From: Acanthochlamys bracteata
Lineage: Eukaryota; Streptophyta; Magnoliopsida; Pandanales; Velloziaceae
Assembly: GCA_019914995.1 (NCBI GenBank)
Contig: CM034130.1
Location: 6,758,001-6,822,000 of the forward strand
Reading direction: 5' to 3'
DNA: 64,000 bases
Position numbers and translations under genes: made by a program. The notes under the pieces are model-generated. The model did no database searches and was not told the origin of the DNA. It was given only the letters and a program-made list of their open reading frames with translations. Position 1 is the first letter of the stretch. Each line of letters opens with the position of its first letter. Below, piece by piece: positions 34,505 to 49,600 of the stretch.

Positions 34505-37200
34505 TGACACCCATGGTTTTTCCCTCTTTTAAGAGCTTCCCTCAAATTTGTACCCTAGTAATGATAGAGCTTAAGCAGAGACCCTGTTCTGTTCTGAGGA
34601 ATATGGAGAGATCCATGAAAGTATTGGTGCCCTGGTTGCTCAATCCGCACCTGTACTCGTCCTTGTATTAGTGCTCACAAGAATCTTGCTAGTTGCACCA
34701 GCAAGCGAACTTGCACACATTTCTTTATGCTCAATGTGTTCGATGATTCGCTTTCTCTCTCCGGTGTGTTACTGCAATCACTCTTGTTTTTTATGATTTT
34801 CATTTTTGCATTTTGATTCATTTTAATGAAGTTTTACTAGTCATGATTCGTGAAGCTTGTTTTTTATTAAGGTTTTACACTCTTGATTTATGCTGCTCAA
34901 TGATTTTGTGGTTTTCTTTGTTTGGTTTTCTAAAAATTTGCTTCTTGTTGAGTCATTTAAGTTTAGTAATCAATGTGTATCATTGTGATTCATGGGTTGT
35001 ATCTACCGCTAGCTTCGGTATAATACTTTATTGGTAGATAGTATGGGATACCCATCAATCTGTGTGGTTTGCTTTTGAACCTAGATGATTCATTTGGCTC
35101 ACTCAGTTTTATTTGTTGCATTTTTTGTGATGGAATGAAGATTACAATTTACTTGAAGAGACAAGCGTGTTTTAGAGGCCACACAACAAATGCTGGGAAA
35201 TGTAGAGGGTATTTTGGTTCCAAGCTGCCAACTAGGCTGCATTTGCTCCAGAATGCTTCCCACCAGAGGAGGATTCAGTTGCTTATGCAGTCATGAGGCA
35301 TGTCTAAAAGGGAGACAAACCATTCTCTTGTAGCAGCTTAGCAGCTGAAGGAAATTTCATTACTCTCTTAAATTAATTTCTGGTTGAAGGATTTATGTCC
35401 CTGTAATTGATGTGTGATGCTGCCTTGAAAGCAAGTTGAACATGTAAATTTTATTACTAGAATTTTGTTTTTCTAGAACCAGAATGTCAAATTTCATTGA
35501 CTAAAAGGACTTAAGGAATTCATTCGAGTGTATTGAGAGTAATCAATTTCGAACAAATATTTGGTTGTGCAAAATACTGAGTTAAGAATTTATTGATGAG
35601 AATTGAACTAGATTCATGTATTCAACACTGATAAAGGATTGAGTAGCTATAAGAATTCTCAAGTGCCTGGAAGACTAGAAGAAATTGTAAATTGTACAGC
35701 ACAAAAGTTGTGATAATTTCAATGAAGAAAGTAAGGGACGAGTTATGTTGGAAAAGGTAATGGCACTTAGAGAAGGTGCATGTGACAATAAAATAGGTGC
35801 ATGAACGTTGTCTCAGATTAAAGGTACTTGCATACTGTTTTTAGAGTTGCTTTTAAGATATTCTGCATCGAGTGCTGGGGAGCTTGGAGATTAAAAATGT
35901 AACCTTGAACAAGGAAAGAGCTTCATGCTTGTAATACATAATTTATGGTGGAAGCGTTATGTTAACTGCCATGCTTTGTTTATCCAGTTTTCTAGTTCTA
36001 CATGGTAATACCATAGGTTGTTTTTCTTGAGGACCAAGAATTTTCCTATATCTGTTTTTGCAACCTCTGGTTAATGCAGAAAGAAAACTGTGTATTGAAC
36101 AATTGAGTGGAGGTTTCCCACAACAGATGTCATCTTTACTGCCCATAAGTCTAAACTGATTTCTCTTTTCATGATAACTTGTGATAAGTTATTCCATCAG
36201 TTGTTTTAGAGGTTTTGGGATAATTCTCCCATAGTTATAATACTCGAGTAATTGGAATTATAAAATATGACCATCAGTTAGTGATTTCCTTTTGTAGTGT
36301 CGAGGAAAACTTGAGCCTGTCATCAGTGATCGAGAAACACTTGATACCTGGTCCATGGTTCATTCTCTGAAGCCATTCTGTGATGTAAATGCAGCCGATT
36401 TGAAGCTTTCCTGCAGAAAGATTCTAAGGTATTCCTATTCTTTATTTTCTTTTGATGTGTAGCTAAGCTGTTACTGATGGGTTCTGCTTATCTTCAGTGC
36501 CAGAAATCACCATTATGTCAATTGGACATAAAAGCTCCTCTTGGCCTGGCAAATATTGTCATTGTGGAATATCCTGTCACACATGTTTTCCTCCCGTCTC
36601 AAACCCAGGATTTTTAGAAAGATCCAAAGTTAGTTAGTAATAATGAGGACTTCCCTACTTCTGTTGATAATACTCCCAATCCTAAAGGGTACTGTTTAGG
36701 GAGGAGGAAACAGAAGATGGTGAGATGTTGGGTGGGTAAGACAGAAATCACGGATCTTATGTACTACTCGGATTTTGAACTTTATGATAGACTCTCACAA
36801 AGCTGTTCTAAATGACGAAGTGATTGGATTCCGGACAAGTAGAATCCAAGGTCCATTAATGAGTTATTGGAGGCACATTCAGGAAGTAATACATGGAAGA
36901 TGCTGTGTCGAAAAATGATAAGCAATCATTCAGTAGTAATGTCAGTCAAGTAGCATTTCCCCAAGATGAGGTTTTGCAACTTCTGTCTAGAGTTAAGAGA
37001 TGCTTATTTGGAAATTGTTGGGAAATAGATCTGATGATTTTTTGTGGTTGGATGGTGACTACAATGATGGCTTTGATGAAGAAAGAGGGCATTCTCATGC
37101 GAAAAAGTTGTTGATGGAGGAAGAATTGCAGGAAGGTGAATTACGGAGTTACTGAAGGGACGAACATAGAGATTTTGGATTGAGAATTGGATGTTTGTTT
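34505..37200 (+). pseudogene. BCD1: BCD1-like zinc-finger HIT gene, copy 2 (decayed over several exons)
   Basis: The zf-HIT exon (about 34,570-34,762) reads KYWCPGCSIRTCTRPCISAH, but the Trp before KYW is TGA and the first Cys pair is damaged. Later exon blocks still follow BCD1 order. EDYNLLEE and GYFGSKLPTRLHLLQNA (35,130-35,310) have a frame change between them and a TGA before GMSKRE. VIEKHLIPGPW (about 36,335) follows, with a frameshift after it. Then come LDIKAPLGLANIVIVEYPV and VFLPSQTQDF-stop (36,500-36,610), and a Ser/Asp-rich C-terminal stretch with many stops to about 37,200. Introns are retained, so this is a duplicated gene that died. The intact source gene is not in the window. 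Confidence 0.85.
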
Positions 37201-38884
37201 TTTGGTCATTCAGGAAGTCAACTTCCAATCTCTCCACTAAATCTGGATGGGAACTTGGATCATCGGTGTTGTTGTTTCTTGATTTATTGGTGAGTGCCAT
37301 GTTGCACAATCCACTATGGTGGCTTGTTCATGCTCCATGTTCGCCAAAATATACCTAAAGAGAAAAAATTTCTCATGAAGTTTGGAGGATCTAGTGGTTT
37401 ATGAACTATGATGTAGATGTTATCCAATTTTCTAGTTTTGTATAAATTCATATGTGAACCGGAAAAACAGCATAATAAAATATCAAATGCTCAATCTTTT
37501 CATATGCTTTGGATTGTGACTTGTATACTAATGAGGCTTGGTTCAAGCTTGATAAACTTTTCCCTGTTCTCTGAAGTGTGATTGCTTGCCTATTGTAGCT
37601 CTTAAGGGTGCGTTTGGCGATACGTTCTTTTTTCTTTTATTTAAAATTTTTCGTTTTATATTTTTTAATAATTATTTTAAAAATATAAATTATTTTTATA
37701 TAATTTATTTAAAAATTAAAAATTTATAAAAATAATTGTAAATTTTATTATTATCTATTATTAGATAAACAATAAAATTTATATATTAAAATAAATAATT
37801 TTTTTTAAAAATATTTTTAAAAAATACTTTTAAATATTTCTTTTTTATTAGTTATTTATGACGTTGATTTATTATTCTATTTGTGTAATTTGTTCTGATG
37901 TTTGCCGGTCAATTTTTTAGAGCGTGTTTCAAACGTATATAATTTTATTTTTTTCGTTAGATTTTGAGTTTCAAATAGTTTATATATTTTAATTATATAA
38001 AAAATTCAGAATTTTATTTTTAGATGTAAAATTTTAATTTTTTATTTAAATATGTTTTAATATAATTATATTTTTTAATTTTAACATATTTTCAAAAATT
38101 ATTAAAATATAAATACTAAAATTTATTTTTATTTTATTTTAAAAAAAATTTATTTTTTATATTTTATAAAATTTAATTACGAATATTTGAAATACGTTTT
38201 TTAACTACTTTATCAACGATGGGAGATTGATGTCATTTGCTTTCAGGTGCCAAGGTTGCTGATTGGAATAGTACAAGTGCGAGACGTGCAACTAATTACG
38301 GGCTGCGGTAGGGTTATTAATTTATTATTGGGCAAAAATCTGAGCTCAATTGAGTTAATTCCCAATCAGCGACGGTGGTTCTCCGTTTCAAAGCTGTTTT
38401 TTTTAATTTTTTTTTAATTTATATTTTTTAATATATATTTTATAAATATATAAAAAATTTATTTAAAAATTTAAAAAATATAAAAAAATTTTATGAATTA
38501 AAATCTTTTTATTATATATTTTTATTATTATTTATGAAGTAAAAAAAATATAATTTATTTTTTTAAAAAAATAAAAATATTTTTTATTTTATAAAAATTT
38601 TATTTCATAAGTCATCTCAAACGCTCCGAATTCTTAATCCACAAAGAATTAAAAATCCATCTCAGCCGTCTAATCTTCCCGCGCGAGTCTCCATGCGATC
38701 CGCAGGAATCTCGCTTCCCCAAAATCATCGACCTCTTTCCTCCGTCCATAAACAAAAACAAAAAAGAAGAAAAAGAAAATCTTACCACTTTATTCCTTCA
38801 GAAGAAAGAAAAAACACCAAACGCCGTAGCTCGGTCGCTCCAGTCTAGGGTTTAGGATTAAGTTTTGGCTCTCCGCCGGTTTCG
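37201..38884. other. Intergenic, three AT-rich islands then the CSP promoter and 5' UTR
   Basis: Islands start at about 37,610 (GGTGCGTTTGGCGATACG) and about 37,923 (GCGTGTTTCAAACGTAT; its right end read outward is AAACGTATTTCAAATATTCG, near 38,200), and one spans 38,381-38,627. From about 38,630 to 38,884 is gene-proximal sequence ending in a CTAGGGTTTAG leader motif. Confidence 0.5.
38381..38627. repeat. AT-rich foldback island next to the CSP promoter
   Basis: Left end CTCCGTTTCAAAGCTG; right end read outward GGAGCGTTTGAGATGAC. The interior A/T runs closely resemble those of the island at 7476-7758, including TTAATATATATTTTATAAAT. Confidence 0.5.
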
Positions 38885-39667
38885 ATGGCGGCGCAGATAA
38901 GCAAGAGATCGACTGGCACCGTCACCTGGTTCAATGCCGTCAAGGGATACGGGTTCATCGCTCCAGATGATTCCGCCGATGAAATCTTCGTTCATAAGTC
39001 GGCTATCCTCACTGATGGATTTCGTACTCTTGCCTTGGGCGACACGGTTGAGTTCTCCGTTGAGGTCGCTGATGATGGCCGATCACGTGCCGTCGGCGTG
39101 ACAACTCATTCTTCTGGTAACGGTCGTGGCGGTGGCGGTGACGGTCGCGGTTATTCTCGCGGTGGCGGGGGCGGTAGATATAGAGGCGGGTATAATGGCG
39201 GTAGGGATGGTTATAGTGGTGGAAGAGATAGTTATTATGGTTATAATAGAGGCGGTTATAATGGTTATGGCGGTGGTAGAGGCGGTTATAATGGTGGCCG
39301 TGGTAGAGGCGGTTATAATGGTGTCGGTGGTGGGGGTTATGGTGGCGGAGGAGGTGGTTATGGCAATGGTTGGGAGTACAATCGTGGTGGTGGTCCTGCG
39401 ATAGAATGCTTTAATTGTGGGAAACTGGGGCACTTGGCGAGGGATTGTTACTACAAAGGAGGAAATGGAGGAAATTATCGTGGTGGTGCTCGTGGCCGAC
39501 GAGGAGATGGTGGTAGACGAGGTGGCGGAAGGGGTAGCTGGACTGGTGGTCGAGATGATGAAGGTTTTGCTGTTGGCGGTCGTAATGGACCTAACAGTGG
39601 AGTGTGCTACAATTGCGGTGAGTCTGGGCATCTTGCTAGGGACTGCACTGATGGTCTACAGAATTGA
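38885..39667 (+). CDS. CSP: Cold-shock-domain, glycine-rich, CCHC zinc-knuckle RNA-binding protein
   Basis: 260 aa, intronless. Residues 9-76 form a cold shock domain with both nucleic-acid-binding motifs, KGYGFI (20-25) and IFVH (34-37). Residues 79-165 are a Gly/Tyr/Arg-rich stretch. Two CCHC knuckles follow, CFNCGKLGHLARDC from C175 and CYNCGESGHLARDC from C241, separated by a second Gly/Arg-rich linker. This is the architecture of Arabidopsis CSP/GRP2-type proteins. These act as RNA chaperones in nucleus and cytoplasm, melt RNA secondary structure and are often cold-induced. Two knuckles match the shorter CSP2/CSP4-type group; which paralogue this is cannot be settled here. The ATG follows a CTAGGGTTTAGG leader. 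The long frames on the other strand and in the + shadow frame are by-products of GGN repeats. Confidence 0.95.
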   Translation: MAAQISKRSTGTVTWFNAVKGYGFIAPDDSADEIFVHKSAILTDGFRTLALGDTVEFSVEVADDGRSRAVGVTTHSSGNGRGGGGDGRGYSRGGGGGRYRGGYNGGRDGYSGGRDSYYGYNRGGYNGYGGGRGGYNGGRGRGGYNGVGGGGYGGGGGGYGNGWEYNRGGGPAIECFNCGKLGHLARDCYYKGGNGGNYRGGARGRRGDGGRRGGGRGSWTGGRDDEGFAVGGRNGPNSGVCYNCGESGHLARDCTDGLQN

Positions 39668-39763
39668 ATCCGCTGACTGTCATTTTGGTGGATTGTTGGA
39701 TCTTTTTGCTGTCTGATTGTTGGTTCGTTGGTGAATTATGATGGTATTGTTATCCCCTTCGTA

Positions 39764-39895
39764 GGGTTTTCGAGGATTATGAACTTGGAGCAGCAGCTAG
39801 GTTCCTGGTCTTTTCCTTGTCTTTCAGGTGGGTTTTCGAGGATTATGAACTTGGGGCAGCAGCTAAGTTCCTGGTTTTTTACTTGTCTTTTAGGT
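39764..39895. repeat. 66-bp tandem duplication in the CSP 3' region
   Basis: Copies at 39,764-39,829 and 39,830-39,895 each start GGGTTTTCGAGGATTATGAA and differ by a few substitutions. They lie about 100 bp beyond the CSP stop codon and so probably in its 3' UTR. Confidence 0.85.
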
Positions 39896-42479
39896 TGTGA
39901 ATATAGCGGGGTTTATGTTGGTCTATCAATGCAAAGAATTAATGTATGTTGAGTCTGTCAATTTAAGTGTTTGTATAATTGTGCATTTTGTTATCTCCAT
40001 GGGGGTCTCTTTAATCCCAAATTGTCATTTCTCTAAGAGCAAGTGATGCAAAAAAATCACTTATTAGAAACTCACAACAAATGTAAGCAGCTGTGTTGAA
40101 TGCCAGAAAGCAGTAGCAGCTATCTGTGTGATTTCTTCCAGCAACCAACATTTTTTCTTCCGCGCATGCATTGTGTCATGGATGGATGTTCGGTAGGGCT
40201 TAGGGCGTGTTTACCGAGCGAGGTGAAGTGGAGTTTTTGAAAAAATTGGAATTTTTAAGAAGTAAATTTAAAAAATAAATTAAAATATAAAAAATATTTA
40301 ATAAAAAATAAAAGTTTATATTAATTATATATTTATAGTAAGTTTTAAAATTTTAATTTAAAAAAAATTTTATCGATAAAAAAATTATTTTAATTTTTGT
40401 ATGTATTTTATGTTAAAAATAAATTTAAAAAATTTAAAGTATTGATAAATACTCGCTTAAAAAGAATTTTTTTAAAAAATAGAATTTTTAAAGAATTTTT
40501 TAAAATAAATTTTAATTTAATTTAAAAATAAAAAAAAATAATTAATAATAAAATTTTATGATATAAAATTTATAAATTTTGTAAATTTTAAAAAATTTAT
40601 AAAATATTTAAAAATTTTATTCAAAATATAAAATAAAAATTGGAATGGATGGAAGAAGAAAAGTTCTTCCAAAAATCCAACTAGTCTTCTTATGGTATTC
40701 TAACTTGCGGCACTTAAAAAAAAGCCATTTGGAAGGGCCAGAAATATCTATAAAAAGTATTTTTTACAATAAAACTATTTTATTGTATTTAAAAATGAAT
40801 TTATTTTTAAATAAATTTAACTACTAATAAGATTTTAAGAAATTAATTTTATATTTTTTAAAATTGTAAATATTTTAATAATATTATAAAAATTTATAAA
40901 ATTAAAATTAAAAATTGATTTTTTGAGAAGCAATTGCAAACGCCCACACATTTTATAATTTAGTCGGTCTTTCTTCGGAATAGCTATTATGAAAAGGTAA
41001 AAAACTTTTATAAACTATAGAGGGTTAAGAGAAAAGAAGAAGAATACCCGAAAAACATTTAGAAGAAAGCTCCTGTAATGCTTGTTTTGGTTCCAAACTC
41101 CTTTTCATGTGGATTTTTTCTCTGTTTATAATCAATTCATTATTAGACAGTAGAAATTATTTTACTCAGACAGTGCAAATTTATAAAAAAAAAGAATTTT
41201 CAAAAAATATTTATAAAATATTTTCATTTACGAATATTTTTATAAATATGTACTTGTTACATAAATATCTTTATTTTTTAGAATATTTTAGACTACCTTA
41301 AAATGTCTATATAAAACACATTATCAAAATAAAAAAGGTGAGAATACATACATGAATAAATATACCGTGACAATCAATAGGAAGAGATGCGTCGGACATA
41401 GCACAATCAACAGAACCATAGGGTTCTGTTGAACGGTCCACGAGGAAGAGACGATGAAAAGAGCACTTCAAGGATCTATGTTTTGTTATGCGTTTGTTTA
41501 GGAGAGGTTTTAATAAAAACTTTTTAAAATAAAAAATATTTTTATTTTTTTAAAATAAATTTTATTTTTATTTTCAAAAAAATAAAATATATATAATAGA
41601 AAAAATTTATTAGCAAAATTTTTATATATTTTCTAAATTTAAAATAAATTTCTAATATTTATAAAAAATATATTAAAAAATATATAATTAAAAATTAAAA
41701 TTTTTTATAATAAATAATATCAAACATATCTATAATAATATTAATAATATACAAAAGCAACAGTATCATTTTTTGTCAGTTCCTGTGAAGCTAAGCTTTT
41801 ATAGCTTTTATATTTATGTGCTCAAATATATATTCTCTGTATAATAGCAGACAGGAACACGGTGAGTTTAAATGAACTTTCTGGTTTACCATCACTCTAT
41901 TCGGCTTTTTTACCCATGTCAGAGAGGCGAACTTGTTTTTTTGATTTAGAGTACGATCTGGATTTGATACTACACGTATTTTAAACCGTATTTATTAGCA
42001 TCAAAATTTTATTTATTTAAATTTATTTTAAATATAAAATTAATATAAAAATTTATTTTTATTAAATATTTTAATTTTAAATTAATTTTTTTAATTCACT
42101 TCTAAAAAGATGAGTTTATCTCAAGATAAACACACTCTTACTCAATTTATAAAGTAAATTTTCAACCAAATAATAAATTAATACATTTTTATATTTTTAT
42201 TTTTATGAATTTTATTTTGAAAATTTAGTTTTTAATAGTTATTTTTTGAAAACTTTATTAGCTTTCTCATTATTAATCCAGAAAGAGAAACTCATGGGCC
42301 AAGCCCAATACACCAGAGACTACTTTAATTTCCCTTCAATTCCTTGATTTATCGCGTAATTCATTCACTTGAAAATTCTACAGTGAATAAAACCCAGATT
42401 CTACGCTACTTCAATTCCATTCCGTTCTCAGTTTCCCCAAATTTCCTCGTTGGCGCTGCGGCTGCTATAAGATCAACCG
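39896..42479. other. AT-rich intergenic region up to UFM1
   Basis: CSP 3' flank, then AT-rich islands starting about 40,203 (GGGCGTGTTTACCGAGCGAG), about 40,670-40,950 (right end GCAAACGCCC) and 41,490-41,735 (left GCGTTTGTTTAGGAG). A small hairpin lies at 41,407-41,432. From about 42,280 to 42,479 is the UFM1 promoter and 5' UTR. No gene is recognised elsewhere. Confidence 0.5.
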
Positions 42480-44799
<2,320 letters not shown>

Positions 44800-46692
44800 T
44801 TGGTACAGTATAGTACATCACAGTAGCTTCATAGGATGACAGAGATAGAAGTAACATGTAATGTGAATTTAAATTATGCTTAACATTAAGGGATGATCAG
44901 TACGCCAAGCTAATACAATATCTATATCTGTAAAGCATTGTTAACAATTTGTAAAGCTGTGGACACACTGGATGGATTTTTGTTTGTGCACTTGATCAGT
45001 TTCGCAAAGCGCGGTAATTTAAGGAGCCTATGATGAACGGATGAATATACATCTTGCGCTAGTCTATGGCTTGATATGGATTACTGGGTCTATGGCGGAC
45101 GTGTGTATAAGTGAAAAAGGATCTTGTTCATTATATATTGTTATCGTCTTCTGCTTACATGTAGCAATAGGGTGAAGTATTGAATCCTGCAGTAAAAAAA
45201 TAGAGGGTTTACATCTCAAGGAGGGTTAAAAGTCTGTAGCTTTAGAATTGTCAGAACTTTGAGACGTTTCATGTTGGTATAGCAAATATAACAGTTTTCT
45301 CAGGATAGAGTATAACAAATACCGCAGGATTATATTTAACATTCGTGTCAAAAATGAAAAAAATAGATATCTGTAACCAAAGACAGCAACAAGATGGGCA
45401 ATCATATAAAATTTGTAAATAATAAGCTAAGGTAGTTCACATCTATATACTAGTGAAAATGTGCCCACATAAATAGGGAACAATCACCTGAAGACTATAG
45501 TATAAATTTCCAAGAGCTCAACATATATGTGAAAGTACATAACCACAGTAGATAATCTTATTCACTGGTTGTCCATTGCAATTTCCAAGCAAGAACTCAC
45601 CTCCCATTCGCATACAATCTCACCGCCGACGTTTGCCTTTCTATCTCGCTGGTCTAGCTCAGTCGGTAGAGCGCAAGGCTCCTACAGTTTGTTTGGTAAC
45701 GTAACTTATATCTCCTTTTTAAGTTTTGTTTTTTCAAGTACGGATGAATTGGATATTATAAAATTATCATATATATACATATATTTTTTCTAAGCTATAA
45801 AAAGATGAACTTATTTTTAAAACATTAAAATAATTTTTCATATCCATAGTTTAATAGCATATGTTAACTCTAGCAGGTCCTACGAGGCGTAAGTTAACAA
45901 TCCTATCACAATCTTTGCACAATGCCAGGATTTATTCCCGCGTGTATTTCTGTCTAATAAGTTTCGCGGTAAAAGTTGAAACATAAATAATGCTCCTTTT
46001 GCCTCAAGCAAGAGTTTGATAATGTACTTATTCCTTTATTTTGGGGAGACAGCTTTTCGTTCTGAAAATTTTTGTATTAATTTTATTATAATAAATTTTC
46101 ATAAATTTTTAATTTATTTAAAAATTTAAAATATATAAAAAATTTTATTATAAATTTTTGTAATTATTTTTAATCAAAATATAACAAAAATATTTTTTAT
46201 TTTAAAAAACTTCTAAACAACTTTTTAAATGGTAAAAACTAAACCATCTAACGAATTCAAGACATCATCATTGGTTTTAGGTAGTATTTATGTTGTTTAT
46301 AAAATATAATTTTTAAAATTTAAAAATAAATTAAGTCTTTTAAAATATAAAAAAATATATAAAAATTATATATATATAAATTATATATATTTTCATTTTA
46401 AGAAATATAAAATATTTATTAAAATTTTAAATACTTTAAAAGTTTCAGTCACATTCCCTTAATGCCTGAACGAAAAAAACAAATGAAAGAGCCCCAGTGA
46501 AATGTTTTTGTATATGTAGGTGCATGTGTAAAAGCCATGGCTTCAGCTGCTTGAAAACCGGCGCCCTCAATAGAACACCAACTAACCTTCCCCTTCTTGT
46601 TCAATCCATTCTCCCAAAATTCAACAATAATCCACAATTCATTCGATTTCAAAATTTCTCTCTCCTAGCTAGGGTTTGGTTTTGATCTAATC
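44800..46692. other. Intergenic between UFM1 and the At4g26450-like gene
   Basis: UFM1 3' UTR, a tRNA fragment at 45,648, AT-rich DNA (about 45,690-45,850 and 46,060-46,440), and the next gene's promoter and leader (about 46,500-46,692, ending CTAGGGTTTGGTTTTG). No gene is recognised. Confidence 0.5.
45648..45681 (+). pseudogene. Truncated tRNA-Lys 5' half
   Basis: These 34 nt correspond to the acceptor 5' strand, D arm (A box TAGCTCAGTCGG) and anticodon-stem start of plant nuclear tRNA-Lys. Similarity stops at GCAAGGCTC. The next sequence (CTACAGTTTGTTTGGTAACG) begins an AT-rich stretch, and no anticodon loop or B box follows. It cannot make a tRNA. Confidence 0.6.
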
Positions 46693-49600
46693 ATGCATTC
46701 GCGTCAACGGAGCTCTGCAGACGGTTACCGACAAACTAGCGGTGCATATTTTGTCACGTCAGCTCGCCGGAGTTTTAACCGCCGTGGATTTTCAGGTCAG
46801 AAGCCTCACTACCTTAATAACAACAAGTATAACAACCGGTCCGGTCATCCACCCCCGCCGCTGCCGCCGTCGCAGTCGCGGAAGGCGGACGTTGTCCTTC
46901 TAGAAGCTGGCCGTCTTGCTGCTGAGTACTTGGTTTTCAAAGGTTTGATCCCTGCTTCTCTACTCCCGACCTCTTCTCCCCAGAACAACCCCCGCTTTAG
47001 GTACGAGAGTGAAGTAAATGACACCGGCAGGAGTGAGTTGGATCGACGTGGCTGTGGGCCAAACAAGGTCTGGAAGCCTCGCCGTCAATGCCCTCGGCGT
47101 TATGATCGCAGCAGTAGCTTCAGTGGTAGAGATAGGAGTTATTATAACGATGATGGTGATGATTATAGTGATATTATTGAAGATGAGAATGAGTCGATTG
47201 GGGTGGCAGGGTTTAATGGAGCTAGGAAGACTGGGTTTGATGAGGCCATGTGGCATCCACCTCATAATTCTGCAACTTGGAGTGAGGTGGTAGGGGAGAG
47301 TGGTAACTGTGAAGGAGTTGCTGATGATTCTTCTTCGAAAATTAGCTCTTCTAGTATTAAGAAGGATGCCCAGATCGATCCTGAGGTAGTTTCGAATAAG
47401 GATGGTGGTGAAGTGTGGGACGGCCTGAGCAAAAGTTTGGAGAATGATGAGAATGAGGAGACTGGTGATGCTGAGATGAAGGGTGAAGTAGATGGTGAGT
47501 TGAATTGCTCTGCCCTTGATGCTGAGCCTGGGAGCGGGAATGGGCATGATTTGGTGAAGTTGTTGGGCTTTGGCAGAGTGCCCACAAGGCCACGGTCATC
47601 TTCGGTCTTGCAGAAGATTGTGAAAGCGGAGCAGGAGCTTTGTATACAAGAGAAGACTAACATATTTGAAGTTGAATCTGGATTTATTGGAGCATCTAAG
47701 CCTGTTGGTGATGAAGCAAAGGTTAAGGATGGTAGCAAATTTCAGAACTCAGAATCTAAAGCAGATGAGGATGTTAGTATTCCTGCTGTCCAGCCCATGG
47801 AAGAAGATGAACGTAACTCGCAGGAATCTAGTCAGATAATTTCAGCTTCAGAAGCTATAAAAGTGGCTCCAGAAGTGGCTGCAGAAACGGGGAATGTTGA
47901 ATCTTTATCTGAAGCTGTTCCCGAGGAAAATCTGAAGGATGTAGAGCTACCCAAGGAAATGCGTTCATCTGAAGCACTTAGAGTGGATGAGTACTCTATT
48001 CATACTTTGGAAGGAAGCATGTTGAAGCAATATGGTGGACATATGATGCGAGAAGATAAAACAACGGAGGTAACCATTCAACAAAAGCCATTAGCTGGTG
48101 ATTTCTTACCAAAACTGGAGCCACAATCTAGCCTCAGTCTCAAAAATCCAAGGCAGCTTCCACCTGCTTCTTTCAAAATCCGTGATCTGAACCTCATGGA
48201 GAGTCCAGAGATGAGTGAGATGCATCATGATCCTGCTTCTGGTCGTGTTTTGAGTTCTACCCCTACTGTAGCAGCAAGGGAGGAGCTGTCTGCAGATTTT
48301 AATTTGCCATTAGCTAGTAAGATAGGCAGTAAGGACAGGTTCAGGCAACTACAAGCTGAGAAAGCTGTTCCGCTAATTGATCTGGAAGATTGTCCAGGAC
48401 AGGCTAATGGTGGTGCTTCATCAGAACCTACGTAAGCTTCTTTGTAGCACTTATGCTTTGTTTTTATCTTGTAAACAATTAATACTGCAAACTGAGTGTT
48501 CTTTTTCACTTGCTTTTAGTGGTTAGCATCTATTGCTTTGAGGAATATTCTGAACTTTGATTTTTTCATGTTGCAGGGCCGGTTCTGCTTACCCAAATAT
48601 GGATTCCGTTTTGAACCGCAATGAGCATCCTGTAGACCTTCCTAGCATTCAGGAAAGTTACAGTCTCATGCCTCATGACCTACTTGGAAATGATATTCCG
48701 GGATGCCCATCTGCGCAAACAGACCTTAATAACCTGCAGAGTGGATTTGGTCTTCCTGGTGCCGAGGTACAATATGGTGAAACTTACCTTAAACTTGCAC
48801 TCATTATTGATACTGGAAGTGTAGCTATCTTGTTATACTACACCTTGATCCACTTAACTGGAAGTGTTCGTTCTTGTCAAACTTGTTTTATAGAATCCCT
48901 TGATTGTCATTGACAAATTTGTCATGGTATTATATGTTCTCTGTTTTCAGGTGTTTCCTGGTGAGGATATATATGTGGCTTTTGGCGAGCTACCAATAGG
49001 TATGGTGCTTGTTTGGTATTTATTGATATTTGCGTCTTTTGAGATAGAGGATATATATGTTAGACAAACGGCTGCGGTGTACATGTGTTTCACTTATGAT
49101 AAATCTTTATGAATAAATCCTTCTGCATTTGCCTTGTTATGCCTGTAAATAATAAGGCAAATGGAATTCTTGGACAATAAATTAATACCAGCTTTAAAAG
49201 AAGCTGCACAAGCATTGTATGGAATGGAAGGTGAGCGGTCATTGCAGATTATGACAAATAAAACCAGGAAATTCATGCAATCTGACCTTCTAAATCTGGA
49301 AAACTTATTGGCATGAATGCGAGCTATGTAAGGTTATGTAATCACGGAGCCCCTAATAGTTATTTGTAGATCTTTGATATACTGGCATTGACAACAGTTA
49401 CCCATTTGAAGTATCATGAATGTGTTGATGTATCAGGACATGCATGTATAGTATTGCGTCTAGCCACAACATGAATATTCTAGCAAAAACGCAATACTGT
49501 TGAATATTGAAGGAATGATACTAGCTACTAAGATTGCAATTAGAAATTTGAGAACAGAGGAAAATTTGCATCTTCGCTCATGCAGTTTGCAGTGGGAACA

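Noticed and set aside
34086..34514. 142-aa - strand frame between the BCD1 copies as a retroelement gene
   Set aside because: There is no protease, integrase or reverse-transcriptase motif, and its composition is irregular.
39083..39631. 182-aa - strand frame opposite the CSP gene
   Set aside because: It is rich in Thr/Ile/Ser because it reads the complement of GGN repeats; the + strand has a clear two-domain protein.
46960..47738. 195-aa and 158-aa - strand frames over the At4g26450-like exon
   Set aside because: They are antisense shadows of a well-supported long exon with coherent splice sites.
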